Positions 34,835 to 43,380 of a stretch of DNA of 64,000 bases are shown in pieces. Every line of letters starts with the position of its first letter. Positions within the stretch are counted from its first letter, which is position 1. Below the pieces are notes generated by a model that was not told where the DNA came from, searched no databases, and saw only the letters and a program-made list of their open reading frames with translations. A program made the position numbers and the translations under genes. This DNA is from Microlunatus flavus (GTDB taxonomy: Bacteria > Actinomycetota > Actinomycetes > Propionibacteriales > Propionibacteriaceae), in the NCBI RefSeq assembly GCF_900110855.1, contig NZ_FOFA01000002.1, positions 434,001 to 498,000 on the forward strand, given 5' to 3'.

Positions 34835-36058
34835 GTGACGTCCTTCCTGCCGCGACCGTCCCGGCGCACCGTCCTGCTCGGCGCGGTCGGGGTCGCCGCC
34901 GGGCTCGCCGGGTGCGGCAACCCGGGAGCCGGCGACGGGAGCGCGCCGAGCCCGACGTCCGCCGGGGCCGCCACGCCCAGCGCGAGCCCGACGGCCGGCG
35001 CGTCGCCGACCGCGTCGGCACGCCCCGGCCCGAGCCCCACGTCCAGCCGCACGTCCCGGCCGAGGCCCAGCCCCACGCCGACCGGAAAGCCCGACCCGGA
35101 GGTCGCGGGCACCATCGTCGACGACCTGGACGTGCCGTGGGGGATGGACTTCTTCGGCAACGGCGACGCCCTCGTCTCCGAGCGTGGCACAGCCCGGCTG
35201 CTGCGGATCACGACGAAGGGGAAGGTCACGCGGCTGGGCGAGGTGCGCGGGGTGTCGGCCGCGACCGGCCTGGGCGAGGGCGGGCTGCTCGGGGTCGCGC
35301 TCGCGCCGGGTGACGAGGACACCGTGTTCGCGTACCTGACCTCGTCGTCGGACAACCGGCTGGTCCGCCTCAGCATCGCGCGCGGCCGCGTCGGGAGGCC
35401 GAAGGCGCTGCTCACCGGCATCCCGACGAGCGTCCACCACCACGGCGGGCGGCTGCTGTTCGCGCCCGACGGCACGCTGTTCGTCAGCACCGGCGACGCC
35501 GAGGACGCGGCGCTGGCCCAGCAGCGGGGCTCGCTCGCGGGCAAGGTCCTGCGCGTCCGGACCGACGGGCGCGCCGCCTCCGGCAACCCGTACGGCAACC
35601 GGACCTGGAGCTACGGCCACCGCAACGTCGAGGGCCTGGCGTTCGACGGCGCCGGGCGGCTGTGGGCCACCGAGTTCGGCGACAAGCGGGCCGACGAGCT
35701 CAACCGGATCGTCAAGGGCCGCAACTACGGCTGGCCGCGGGTCGAGGGCCGCAGCTCCGACGACCGCTACACCGACCCGCGCGCCACCTGGTCACCGACG
35801 AGCAGCTGCTCGCCGTCGGGTCTGGCGATCACCCGGTCGACGGCGTTCGTGGGCGCGCTGCAGGGCCAGTGCCTGTTCACCGTCGCGCTCGACGGGACCG
35901 ACGCCGGGAAGCCGAAGGCGCACTTCGCCCGGGACCACGGCCGCATCCGGACGGTCGCGCTCGCGCCGGACGGCGCGCTGTGGATGACCACGAGCAACAC
36001 CGACGGACGCCGTACGCCCGGCAAGGACGACGACAAGATCCTGCGCGTCACGCTCTGA
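34835..36058 (+). CDS. Exported PQQ-dependent sugar dehydrogenase-like lipoprotein
   Basis: 407 residues. N-terminal SRRTVLLG followed by a hydrophobic run and lipobox LAGC (Cys27) suggests Tat export and lipid anchoring. A Pro/Ser/Thr linker (about 30-85) is followed by a six-bladed propeller with the soluble glucose dehydrogenase/HHIP pattern: VPWGMDFF, STGDAED, YGHRNVEGLAFD, ATEFGDKRADELNRI and NYGWPRVEG. Such enzymes oxidise aldose sugars with PQQ outside the membrane. GTG 34835 chosen; a longer GTG (34799) would put charged residues before the signal. Confidence 0.86.
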   Translation: MTSFLPRPSRRTVLLGAVGVAAGLAGCGNPGAGDGSAPSPTSAGAATPSASPTAGASPTASARPGPSPTSSRTSRPRPSPTPTGKPDPEVAGTIVDDLDVPWGMDFFGNGDALVSERGTARLLRITTKGKVTRLGEVRGVSAATGLGEGGLLGVALAPGDEDTVFAYLTSSSDNRLVRLSIARGRVGRPKALLTGIPTSVHHHGGRLLFAPDGTLFVSTGDAEDAALAQQRGSLAGKVLRVRTDGRAASGNPYGNRTWSYGHRNVEGLAFDGAGRLWATEFGDKRADELNRIVKGRNYGWPRVEGRSSDDRYTDPRATWSPTSSCSPSGLAITRSTAFVGALQGQCLFTVALDGTDAGKPKAHFARDHGRIRTVALAPDGALWMTTSNTDGRRTPGKDDDKILRVTL

Positions 36059-36121
36059 GGCGGCCGGCGCCGACCCGCGCGCCCCGTCCCGCCGCTGGAG
36101 CCGCCCCGCCTCTGCGTCGAG

Positions 36122-36170
36122 CGGTAGGTTGCGGTGCCTTTGACCCCCGTAGAGCCGCGGCAACCTACCG
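36122..36170. terminator. Bidirectional terminator between convergent genes
   Basis: CGGTAGGTTGC (36122-36132) pairs with GCAACCTACCG (36160-36170); the 27-base loop may fold further. It lies between the sugar dehydrogenase and the JmjC gene. Confidence 0.6.
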
Positions 36171-36209
36171 TTCGCCGGGGAGGGCTGGGGCGTGCGGCCC
36201 GAGCGGGAG

Positions 36210-37424
36210 TCAGCCCGCGACGACGACCGCTCCGAGCAGGAGGCGCCGGGCGAGGTCGTTGCCGAGGTCGGTGACTCCTGCGGAGCCGTCGTCGAGCAGG
36301 GCCTTGACCGGGGCGACGTCGGCCTCGTCCAGCACCAGCTCCCCGGCCCGGCTGCGCAGCACGCTGCGCCCGCCGGCCTGGTCGAGCGTCGGGGCGAGGT
36401 GGTCGCGCAGCCGCAGGACCGACCCGGGCTCGAGGGCGTTGACGGCGTCGAGCTGGGCGAGCGGCCCGACCGGGGCCGGGCGGCGCGAGTCCCGGTCGGC
36501 GCGACGCAGCGCGCCGGCCACGGCGTCGAGGTCGGCGGTCCGGACGGCCTCCAGGAGGGCGGCGCGCACCTGCTCGACGTCGGCGCCGAGCGTGTCGGGC
36601 CGGGTCGGGTCGGTGCCCAGGGCGAGCGAGCCGCGGACCGCGGCGTCGCCCGCGAGGGTGGCCAGGGCCTGCGTGGTCAGCTGCTCGGCGAGGGCGTACC
36701 GGGTCCAGGTGTGGACGCCCAGCGTGAGGTGCGTGCTCACGCCGCCCAGCGCGGTTGCCGCGTGCAGGAAGCCGCGGGGGAGGTAGAGGCAGTCGCCCGG
36801 CTCGAGGACGGCCTTGATCAGGGGCGGCTCGGCGGCCGCGCGCTGGACGGCGGCCCGGCGGTCGGTCCAGGGCTGGTCGCGCAACGGCGCGTCCCACACC
36901 GGCGCATGGATGCGCCACTCCTTGGTGCCCGCGACCTGGAGGACGAAGACGTCGTGGACGTCGTAGTGGTCGTCGAAGCCCTGGTTCTGCGGCGGCGTCA
37001 CGTACGCGTTGGCCTGGACCGGGTGACCCAGCTCCTCGGCGAGCGCCCCGACGAAGTCGATGATCGGCGGCCAGACCCGGTGCAGCGCCTGCAGCACCAT
37101 CGTCGCGCCGTCGCCGAACAGGGCGACGAGCTTGCTGTCGCTCACCTGGTCGGCGATCCCGGCGCCGACGCCGCCCGGCGCGGTGAAGGTGCGGTCGCCG
37201 AGGGTCGAGCCGTTCTTGGCCACCCGGAGGAACGGCGCCCGCAGCCCGCGCTCGGACACGAGCTCGTCGACGGTGCGCTCGTCGAGGAGGTCGGTGAAGG
37301 GGTGCGGGAGCTCGGAGGCCCGGGTCAGCAGCGCCCGCCGGCCCCAGTACTCGTGGGCGAAGGTCGCCCGGTCGACGGCGACGAGCCGGTCCAGGGCGGA
37401 GGTGGGTACGGCGGGCTCTGGCAC
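36210..37424 (-). CDS. JmjC/cupin-type Fe(II)/2-oxoglutarate oxygenase
   Basis: 404 residues, of the ROX/YcfD-like cupin-4 group. The iron site is readable as His153-x-Asp155 (DDHYDVHDVF) and His221 (LPRGFLHAA), with the core strands VLQVAGTKEWRIH and LEPGDCLYLPRG. The N-terminal WGRRALL and C-terminal winged-helix-like part fit ribosomal-oxygenase relatives, which hydroxylate protein side chains. GTG 37424 has GAGGACCC upstream. The gene directly before encodes a repetitive acidic peptide, a plausible substrate (inference). Confidence 0.86.
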   Translation of the reverse strand: MPEPAVPTSALDRLVAVDRATFAHEYWGRRALLTRASELPHPFTDLLDERTVDELVSERGLRAPFLRVAKNGSTLGDRTFTAPGGVGAGIADQVSDSKLVALFGDGATMVLQALHRVWPPIIDFVGALAEELGHPVQANAYVTPPQNQGFDDHYDVHDVFVLQVAGTKEWRIHAPVWDAPLRDQPWTDRRAAVQRAAAEPPLIKAVLEPGDCLYLPRGFLHAATALGGVSTHLTLGVHTWTRYALAEQLTTQALATLAGDAAVRGSLALGTDPTRPDTLGADVEQVRAALLEAVRTADLDAVAGALRRADRDSRRPAPVGPLAQLDAVNALEPGSVLRLRDHLAPTLDQAGGRSVLRSRAGELVLDEADVAPVKALLDDGSAGVTDLGNDLARRLLLGAVVVAG

Positions 37425-37476
37425 GGGTCCTCGCGGTGGTTCGTGGTCGTTCGTGGTGGTGCGCGGTGTCGGGGAC

Positions 37477-37514
37477 GACGACGGTGCCCGGCCCGCAGGC
37501 CGGGCACCGTCGTC
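37477..37514 (-). terminator. Perfect 17-bp hairpin between the repeat peptide and the JmjC gene
   Basis: GACGACGGTGCCCGGCC and GGCCGGGCACCGTCGTC pair without mismatch around CGCA. It begins ten bases after the stop of the repeat peptide gene. It can act as a partial terminator, giving more peptide than enzyme message. No T-run follows. Confidence 0.85.
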
Positions 37515-37523
37515 AGGCGAAGA

Positions 37524-37751
37524 TCAGGCGCCGCCGTCGGCGCCGCCGTCCTGGACGCCCGGGGTGCCGTCGGCGCCGCCGTCAGCGGGGCCCTCGGCGC
37601 CGCCGTCGGCGCCACCGTCCTGGACGTCCGGGGTGCCCTCGGCGCCGCCGTCAGCGGGGCCCTCGGCGCCGCCGTCGGCGCCACCGTCCTGGACGCCCGG
37701 GGTGCCCTCGGCGCCGCCGTCGGCGGGACCTTCGAGGCTGCTGTCGCTCAT
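37524..37751 (-). CDS. Repeat peptide, candidate modified-peptide precursor
   Basis: A 75-residue protein: leader MSDSSL and then three near-identical 23-residue units of the form EGPADGGAEGTPGVQDGGA plus DGGA. It contains no Lys, Arg, Cys or aromatic residue and is strongly acidic. ATG 37751 follows a near-perfect AGGAGG site, supporting real translation. It is the first gene before the JmjC oxygenase, separated by a hairpin. I know no family of this sequence; a multi-core peptide substrate of the oxygenase is the simplest reading, an unmodified disordered protein the alternative. Confidence 0.7.
   Translation of the reverse strand: MSDSSLEGPADGGAEGTPGVQDGGADGGAEGPADGGAEGTPDVQDGGADGGAEGPADGGADGTPGVQDGGADGGA
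37527..37733 (-). repeat. Three tandem 69-bp coding repeats
   Basis: Units 37733-37665, 37664-37596 and 37595-37527 encode the 23-residue repeat of the peptide gene. DNA identity between units is high and in register, pointing to recent unit duplication. Confidence 0.9.
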
Positions 37752-38097
37752 CGCTCCTCCTGGTGCTCGTGCGGCTCCACCCCTGGGGGCAGGTGGCCGC
37801 GGTCACGCGCCGATCGGCGCCTGGAGCCATCGAACCATCCGGCCCCGGCGCCCTCTCGCGGAGGGTCGGGGACCCGGGACCGGCCCAGCCGCCGTACGCG
37901 CGCGAACCCCTGTGCCCGTGGGCGCCTGGCCACCCTGCGTACGTGCCCGCGCCGCCCGCGGCCTCGAGCGGTAGTCGTCACGCACGAGCGGTACCTCGTC
38001 CCGATCAGGACGGGCCAGTGACCGGGAAGACCTACCGCTCGGCGTCCACGGCGCGAGGAGGGCAGAACTGTCGGAGGGCGCTACTAGCCTGGCGGGC
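37752..38097. other. 346-base divergent promoter region with repeated CGAGCGGTA motif
   Basis: Lies between the repeat peptide and the SNF2 gene. CGAGCGGTAG (37965-37974) and CGAGCGGTAC (37985-37994) face an inverted copy CTACCGCTCG (38032-38041). No coding frame is convincing. The motif could be an operator or part of a hairpin. Confidence 0.5.
38085..38090 (+). promoter_or_regulatory. -10 box of the SNF2 gene
   Basis: TAGCCT ends seven bases before the GTG at 38098; no ribosome site is present at the usual distance, so a leaderless message is likely. Confidence 0.45.
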
Positions 38098-41000
38098 GTG
38101 CGGGAGGACGAGGCGATGGCGGGGGCGGAGGCGGCGCTGGCCGGCCTGCTCGCCCCGTCCGACGAGCCCGCCTCGCCCTCCTCGGGTCGCACCGGGGGCG
38201 CTGCGGAGCGGCCCGTCGGGGCGCTGAGCGACGCGGCCATCGCGGCGCTCGTCGGGCCGGAGGCGTTCGCCCGCGCCCTGGTCGCGGTCCGGTCGGGCCA
38301 CGTCAGCCACGTCGAGGTCGACGACGCCGCTCGTACGGTCTCGGGCCGGGTGCGCGGCACCCACCGCGACGACTACGAGGTGACGGTCTACCTCGCCTCC
38401 TCGGCCTCCGGCACCACCACCGTGCACCGCTCGCGCTGCACCTGCCCCGTCGCCCTCGACTGCAAGCACGCCGCCGCGGTCCTCGTCGTCGCCCGCCACG
38501 AGCAGGGCCCCGGGCCCCGCGTCGAGCGCCCGGAGTGGGAGCGCCTGCTCGGCCCGCTGGTCACCACGCCGCCGCCCACGACCGCGGTCGAGGTCGCGCC
38601 GCTCGGCCTCGAGCTGGGCGTGGAGCGCATCCCGGCGCACCGGGGCTACGCGGGCCGCCTCGACCTGCGGGCGCGCCCGGTCCGGCGCGGCCGCGGCGGG
38701 GGCTGGGTCCGCTCGGGCATCTCCTGGGAGGACCTCGACTTCGTCGCCCGCTCGTACGTGCCCGCCCACCGCGAGCTGCTGCTCCAGCTGCGGGCCGCGG
38801 CCGGCTCCAGCGCCCGCCAGCCGCTGCCGCGCAACGCCTGGCTGTCGTTGCAGGCGGTGAGCAGCGCCTTCTGGTCGCTGCTCGACCAGGCCGGCGGCGC
38901 CGGGCTCGACGTCGTCGTCGAGGACCCGCTGCGCGGCTTCGAGGTGGTCGCCGGCGCCGAGGTGACCCTCGACGTACGCCGCGTCGAGCAGGTCGGGCTG
39001 CTCGTCGGCCCGCGGGTCCGCCTGGGGGAGGCCGGCGTCGAGCTGACGTCGGTCGGCGTCCTGGGGGAGCCCGCCCACGGGGTCTTCTCGCTCGGGGCCG
39101 ACTCCCGGCTCACCCTCGCCCGCCTGGAGCGGCTGCTGCCGCGCGAGCTGCGCTCGCTGGTGGTCGGGGCGCGCCCGCTGCTCGTGCCCCGCAGCGACGA
39201 GGAACGTTTCGTCGGCGACTTCGTGCCCGCGCTGCGCCGCCACGCGCCGGTCACCTCGCGCGACGGCAGCGTCGCGCTGCCCGTCGACGTGGCCCCACGG
39301 CTGTCGCTCACCGTGACGCCGCGACCGGAGCACCGGGTGCGCCTCGACTGGGCCTACCGCTACGTGGCCCCCGGCGTCGACCGGAGCGTCGACCTCGACG
39401 ACGAGACGTCCGCCGCGCTGCGCGACCCCGCACGCGAACGGGCCCTGCTCGAGGGGCTCCCGCTCCCGTACGCGGGCACGCCCGTGCTGGCCGAGCCCGG
39501 CTCCGAGCCGCCCACCCCCGCCGCGCACGCGCTGCTCGACGGCCTCGACGCCGCGCTGTTCGTCGAGCGGACCCTGCCCGCGCTCGAGGCGTCGGGCGTC
39601 GAGGTGGTCCTGGCCGGTGAGCTGCCCGGCTACCACGAGGCCGTGGCCGAGCCGGCGATCGCGGTGAGCGCGACCGAGCGGGCCGAGACGGCCGACTGGT
39701 TCGACCTCCACGTCGAGGTCAGCGTCGAGGGCGAGCGGGTGCCGTTCGACCAGCTGTTCGTGGCGCTGAGCCAGGGCGAGGAGCACCTCGTGCTCGACAG
39801 CGGCGTCTGGTTCAGCCTGCGCCGCCCCGGCCTCGACCGCCTCCGCGACCTGATCGAGGAGTCCCGCGCGCTCGACGACCGCGACTCCGGCGAGCTGGCG
39901 ATCAACCGCTACCAGGTCTCGCTCTGGGAGGACCTCGTCGAGCTCGGCGTCGTCGCCAACCAGGCGTCCCGCTGGACCCGGGCCGTACGGGGCCTCGCCG
40001 GGGGCGACCCCGCGACCGCCCCGGAGGTGCCCGCGACGCTGCAGGCCACGCTGCGGCCGTACCAGGCCGAGGGCTTCGCCTGGCTGCACCGCCTCTGGTC
40101 GCACGGCCTCGGCGGGATCCTCGCCGACGACATGGGCCTGGGCAAGACGGTCCAGACGCTGGCCCTGGTGGCGCAGGCGCGCCTCGAGCAGGCGCAGGAC
40201 GCCGCGGCGGCGGAGGTCCCCGCGCCGCCGTTCCTGGTCGTCGCGCCGACCAGCGTGGTCCCGGGGTGGGTGGCCGAGGCCGCACGGTTCACGCCCACGC
40301 TGCGGGTCGTGAGCCTGGACGGGCGCGGCCGCCGTCGGGTCCCGCTCGCCGAGGCCGTGGCCGGCGCCGACCTGGTCGTCACCTCGTACGCCCGCCTCCG
40401 GCTGGACGTCGAGGAGGTCGCCGCGCTCGGCTGGTCGGGCCTGGTGCTGGACGAGGCGCAGTTCGTCAAGAACCACCGCGCGAAGACCTACCAGGCGGCC
40501 CGACGGGTCGGCGCACCCTTCACCCTGGCCATCACCGGCACGCCGCTGGAGAACAGCCTCATGGACCTCTGGTCGCTGCTCTCGGTGACGGCACCGGGGC
40601 TGTTCCCGTCGCCGCAGCGGTTCTCCCAGTTCTACCGGCGGGCGGTCGAGCGCGACCACGACGTCGACAAGCTGCGCCAGCTGCAGCGCCGCGTGCGGCC
40701 GTTCGTGCTGCGGCGCACCAAGCAGGAGGTGGCCGCCGACCTGCCGCCCAAGCAGGAGCAGGTCCTGGAGGTCGAGCTCGCGCCGCGGCACATGCGCGTC
40801 TACCAGACGCACCTGCAGCGCGAGCGCCAGAAGGTGCTGGGGCTGCTCGACGACCTGGACCGCAACCGCTTCACCGTGCTGCGCTCGCTGACGCTGCTGC
40901 GCCGGCTGAGCCTGGACCCGGCGCTGGTGGACGAGGCGCACGCCGACATCCCCGCCGCCAAGGTCGAGCTGCTGCTCGACGACCTCGCCGAGCTGGTGGC

Positions 41001-41460
41001 CGAGGGGCACCGGGCGCTCGTGTTCAGCCAGTTCACCAGCTTCCTCGGCCGGATCCGCAACCGGCTGGACCAGGCCGGGATCGCGCACGCCTACCTCGAC
41101 GGGTCGACGACGCGGCGCGAGCAGGTGGTCGAACGGTTCCGGAGCGGCGAGGCGCCGGTGTTCCTCATCAGCCTCAAGGCCGGGGGCTTCGGGCTCAACC
41201 TCACCGAGGCGGACTACTGCTTCGTGCTCGACCCCTGGTGGAACCCGGCCACGGAGGCCCAGGCCGTCGACCGGGCGCACCGGATCGGACAGACGCGCAA
41301 CGTGATGGTCTACCGGATGGTCGCCAAGGACACCATCGAGGAGAAGGTGATGGCGCTGAAGGCCCGCAAGGCGGAGCTGTTCGGCTCGGTCTTCGACGCC
41401 GACTCTCTCGGCGGCGGCGAGCTCGGGGCCGACGACATCCGCGACCTGCTGGCTGCCTGA
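38098..41460 (+). CDS. SWIM zinc-finger SNF2-family ATPase
   Basis: 1120 residues. N-terminal SWIM finger (Cys114, Cys116, Cys122, His124), a long middle region and a SNF2 motor from about 640: DDMGLGKTVQT (Lys683), VAPTSVVPGW, DEAQ box 785-788, TGTPLENSLMDLWSLL, and in the second lobe LVFSQFTSFLGRIRNRL, SLKAGGFGLNLTEADY, DPWWNPATEAQAVDRAHRIGQ. All helicase motifs look intact. Such proteins (HepA-like) move along DNA or remodel nucleoprotein; the exact role in bacteria is unclear. GTG start supported by a -10 box. Confidence 0.93.
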   Translation: MREDEAMAGAEAALAGLLAPSDEPASPSSGRTGGAAERPVGALSDAAIAALVGPEAFARALVAVRSGHVSHVEVDDAARTVSGRVRGTHRDDYEVTVYLASSASGTTTVHRSRCTCPVALDCKHAAAVLVVARHEQGPGPRVERPEWERLLGPLVTTPPPTTAVEVAPLGLELGVERIPAHRGYAGRLDLRARPVRRGRGGGWVRSGISWEDLDFVARSYVPAHRELLLQLRAAAGSSARQPLPRNAWLSLQAVSSAFWSLLDQAGGAGLDVVVEDPLRGFEVVAGAEVTLDVRRVEQVGLLVGPRVRLGEAGVELTSVGVLGEPAHGVFSLGADSRLTLARLERLLPRELRSLVVGARPLLVPRSDEERFVGDFVPALRRHAPVTSRDGSVALPVDVAPRLSLTVTPRPEHRVRLDWAYRYVAPGVDRSVDLDDETSAALRDPARERALLEGLPLPYAGTPVLAEPGSEPPTPAAHALLDGLDAALFVERTLPALEASGVEVVLAGELPGYHEAVAEPAIAVSATERAETADWFDLHVEVSVEGERVPFDQLFVALSQGEEHLVLDSGVWFSLRRPGLDRLRDLIEESRALDDRDSGELAINRYQVSLWEDLVELGVVANQASRWTRAVRGLAGGDPATAPEVPATLQATLRPYQAEGFAWLHRLWSHGLGGILADDMGLGKTVQTLALVAQARLEQAQDAAAAEVPAPPFLVVAPTSVVPGWVAEAARFTPTLRVVSLDGRGRRRVPLAEAVAGADLVVTSYARLRLDVEEVAALGWSGLVLDEAQFVKNHRAKTYQAARRVGAPFTLAITGTPLENSLMDLWSLLSVTAPGLFPSPQRFSQFYRRAVERDHDVDKLRQLQRRVRPFVLRRTKQEVAADLPPKQEQVLEVELAPRHMRVYQTHLQRERQKVLGLLDDLDRNRFTVLRSLTLLRRLSLDPALVDEAHADIPAAKVELLLDDLAELVAEGHRALVFSQFTSFLGRIRNRLDQAGIAHAYLDGSTTRREQVVERFRSGEAPVFLISLKAGGFGLNLTEADYCFVLDPWWNPATEAQAVDRAHRIGQTRNVMVYRMVAKDTIEEKVMALKARKAELFGSVFDADSLGGGELGADDIRDLLAA

Positions 41461-42162
41461 GCGCCCGCTCCGGCCCGACCCGACGCGGCCCGACCCGACC
41501 CGACCCGACCTGGAACCGTACGAGCACCCGCGGCCATGTCACGTCAACCCCCGTGTTCGCGTGACCTCCTTGAGCCAATGCTGAGGATCACTTAGCCCCA
41601 GCCGGCCGAAGAGTTGAGCCGCCGGCGACAGGATCGACGTCAGCCGGGTGCGCGCGAAGCAGCCCGGTGAGGACAGGCTCCGTGCCCACGGACTCCGGTC
41701 GCCACGGCGACCGGCCCGAGGGCGGGAGCGCAGGTCGTCGCCTCGGGGGAGGGGTCCGGCCGTGTCTGGGGCCACGACCCACGCCGGGAGGCGGAGGACG
41801 CGGTCAGGGGGGAGCACGGCTGGTGACGACGACGACGTCCGACCCGGTCTCAACGAGGGCACGACCGGCTCGGGGGGTGGACGGTGTCGTACGACGTCGT
41901 CCGCAAGTCGGCCGAGCTCGAGCAGGAAGCGTCGCCGGGGGGTGCGACGCCGAGGGGGATGCAGGGGCGTTCGGGAGGGCGCAGGGGCCGATCGGCACCG
42001 GTTCGACGAGGGGGAGGACCGGCGTCGGCGGACGGGCAGGGCGTGGGGGACGCCAGGCTTCCGTCAGAGGCACCTTGGGCTGGACCGGACGGCACCGGAC
42101 GTGGGCCGGTCCCGGGGGCAAGACCGACGGGATCGGCTCACGCCGGCGTACCAGGAGGCGCA
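41461..42162. other. 702-base region without a convincing gene
   Basis: Begins with a run of CCCGA units (about 41472-41510) behind the SNF2 gene, then an A+T-richer stretch (41535-41640) with GTCACG/CGTGAC arms, and then about 400 bases of G-rich sequence leading to the AGGAGG site of the Hpt-like gene. No frame shows clear protein features. It may be a long leader; I recognise no known riboswitch. Confidence 0.55.
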
Positions 42163-42480
42163 ATGGGCGAGCACGACGCCATGATGGCGCGCTTCGTCCA
42201 CGACTACCTCGAGCTGCTGGACCACCGGGTCTCCTCGATCCGGCACCACCTCGACCAGCGCAACTACATGACCGCCCACGTGGCGCTGCTGAGCCTGGAG
42301 TCGACCAGCGTGATGGTCGGGGCCGGCGAGCTCGCGGGTGCCGCGGGCGCCCTGCGGGAGGCCGTCGAGAAGGGCGAGCGCGACGAAGTCGGCGCGCTGC
42401 TCGCCGAGGTCACCACCGAGGCCGACCGGGCGCGCGACTCGCTGGGCGCGTCGCGCCAGGAGGAGCGAGGCTCAGCCTGA
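42163..42480 (+). CDS. Hpt-like helical protein lacking the phosphate-accepting histidine
   Basis: 105 residues, helical. VHDYLELLDHRVSSIRHHL leads into a stretch in which the Hpt core pattern AH-x-LKGS-x4-GA reads LLSLESTSVMVGA: His, Lys and Gly of the motif are all replaced while spacing is kept. So it probably binds receiver domains or kinases without carrying phosphate, or is a diverged helical bundle. ATG 42163 has a CAGGAGG site; longer in-frame starts run into low-complexity sequence. Converges on the response regulator gene. Confidence 0.68.
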   Translation: MGEHDAMMARFVHDYLELLDHRVSSIRHHLDQRNYMTAHVALLSLESTSVMVGAGELAGAAGALREAVEKGERDEVGALLAEVTTEADRARDSLGASRQEERGSA

Positions 42481-42492
42481 GACGGACCGCCG

Positions 42493-43302
42493 TCAGCGCC
42501 GCGCGTCGGCGAGGCGGTAGCCGACGCCGCGCACCGTCTCGATGTAGCGCGGCGAGGCCACGGGGTCGTTGAGCTTGCGCCTCAGGTTGGCCATGTGGAC
42601 CTCGACCGCCCGGCGGTCGGAGTCGCTGACGTAGCCGCTGGTGGCGTAGTCGCCGCGCAGCTCCAGCGCCAGGGTGTCCTTCGAGATGACCCTCCGGTTG
42701 CCGGACATGATCGCCAGCAGCAGGTCGAACTCGCTGCGGGTCAGCTCCAGCGGCGCCCCGTCGAGGTCGACCAGCCACATCTCGGAGTTGATGCGCAGCC
42801 CGTTGTGGCTGAGCCAGCCGCCGGCGCTGTCCTCCTCGGGCTCGGGAGGCGCAGCGGCCTTGGGCGCCGCCACGGGAGCCGGTGCCGCCTCGGCGGCGCT
42901 GGCTGCGGCCGCGGCCTGGACCGGCGTCACGTAGCGACGCAGCATCGCCTCGATGCGGGCGCGCAGCTCACGCGGGCGGAACGGCTTGGTCAGGTAGTCG
43001 TCGGCCCCGGCGTCGAGGCCCATCAAGGTGTCGATCTCCTCGTCGCGGGCCGACAGCATGATGATGTAGGTCGAGCTGAAGGCCCGGATCTGGCGCGCGA
43101 CCTCGAAGCCGTCGATGCCGGGGAGGCTGATGTCGAGGGTCGTGAGGATCGGGTCGTACGCCCGGACCGCCGCGATGCCCTCCTGACCGGACTCGCAGGT
43201 GTGGCAGCGGAACCCGGCCTGGTCGAGGATGGCGGCGAGGAGGTTCCGGATGTCGGCGTCGTCCTCGATCACGACGGCGACGCGTTCCGGCTCGGCTGCC
43301 AT
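42493..43302 (-). CDS. OmpR-family response regulator
   Basis: 269 residues from ATG 43302 (GTG 43311 is possible). Receiver domain with acidic pair IEDD, phosphate-accepting Asp57 in TLDISLPG and Lys in TKPFRP; an Ala/Pro linker of about 35 residues; a winged-helix domain with ELTRSEFDLLLAIMSG and VHMANLRRKLND, ending VRGVGYRLA. Binds DNA upon phosphorylation, probably by the kinase encoded upstream in the same direction. Confidence 0.93.
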   Translation of the reverse strand: MAAEPERVAVVIEDDADIRNLLAAILDQAGFRCHTCESGQEGIAAVRAYDPILTTLDISLPGIDGFEVARQIRAFSSTYIIMLSARDEEIDTLMGLDAGADDYLTKPFRPRELRARIEAMLRRYVTPVQAAAAASAAEAAPAPVAAPKAAAPPEPEEDSAGGWLSHNGLRINSEMWLVDLDGAPLELTRSEFDLLLAIMSGNRRVISKDTLALELRGDYATSGYVSDSDRRAVEVHMANLRRKLNDPVASPRYIETVRGVGYRLADARR

Positions 43303-43380
43303 GGGAGTCACCGTACCGACACCGTTGCCCTCGTGACGGCAGCGCGCTGCAGAACGGGCAACGAGAACGCCCGGCGGGGC

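Noticed and set aside
37527-37733. Three 69-bp repeats as a CRISPR array
   Set aside because: No spacers between units, in-frame coding of a 23-residue repeat, strong ribosome site, and no cas genes.
38032-41280. Minus-strand open frame of about 1080 codons opposite the SNF2 gene
   Set aside because: It mirrors the intact SNF2 gene, has low-complexity Arg/Gly/Ala/Asp-rich sequence and no domain. Long antisense frames are expected in DNA this rich in G+C.
41472-41510. CCCGA tandem run as a functional repeat
   Set aside because: Short, imperfect and in G+C-rich intergenic DNA; slippage is a sufficient explanation.
41461-42162. N-terminal extension of the Hpt-like protein or a separate gene
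   Set aside because: The in-frame extension is low-complexity Gly/Arg/Pro sequence without homology cues, while a strong ribosome site precedes ATG 42163.
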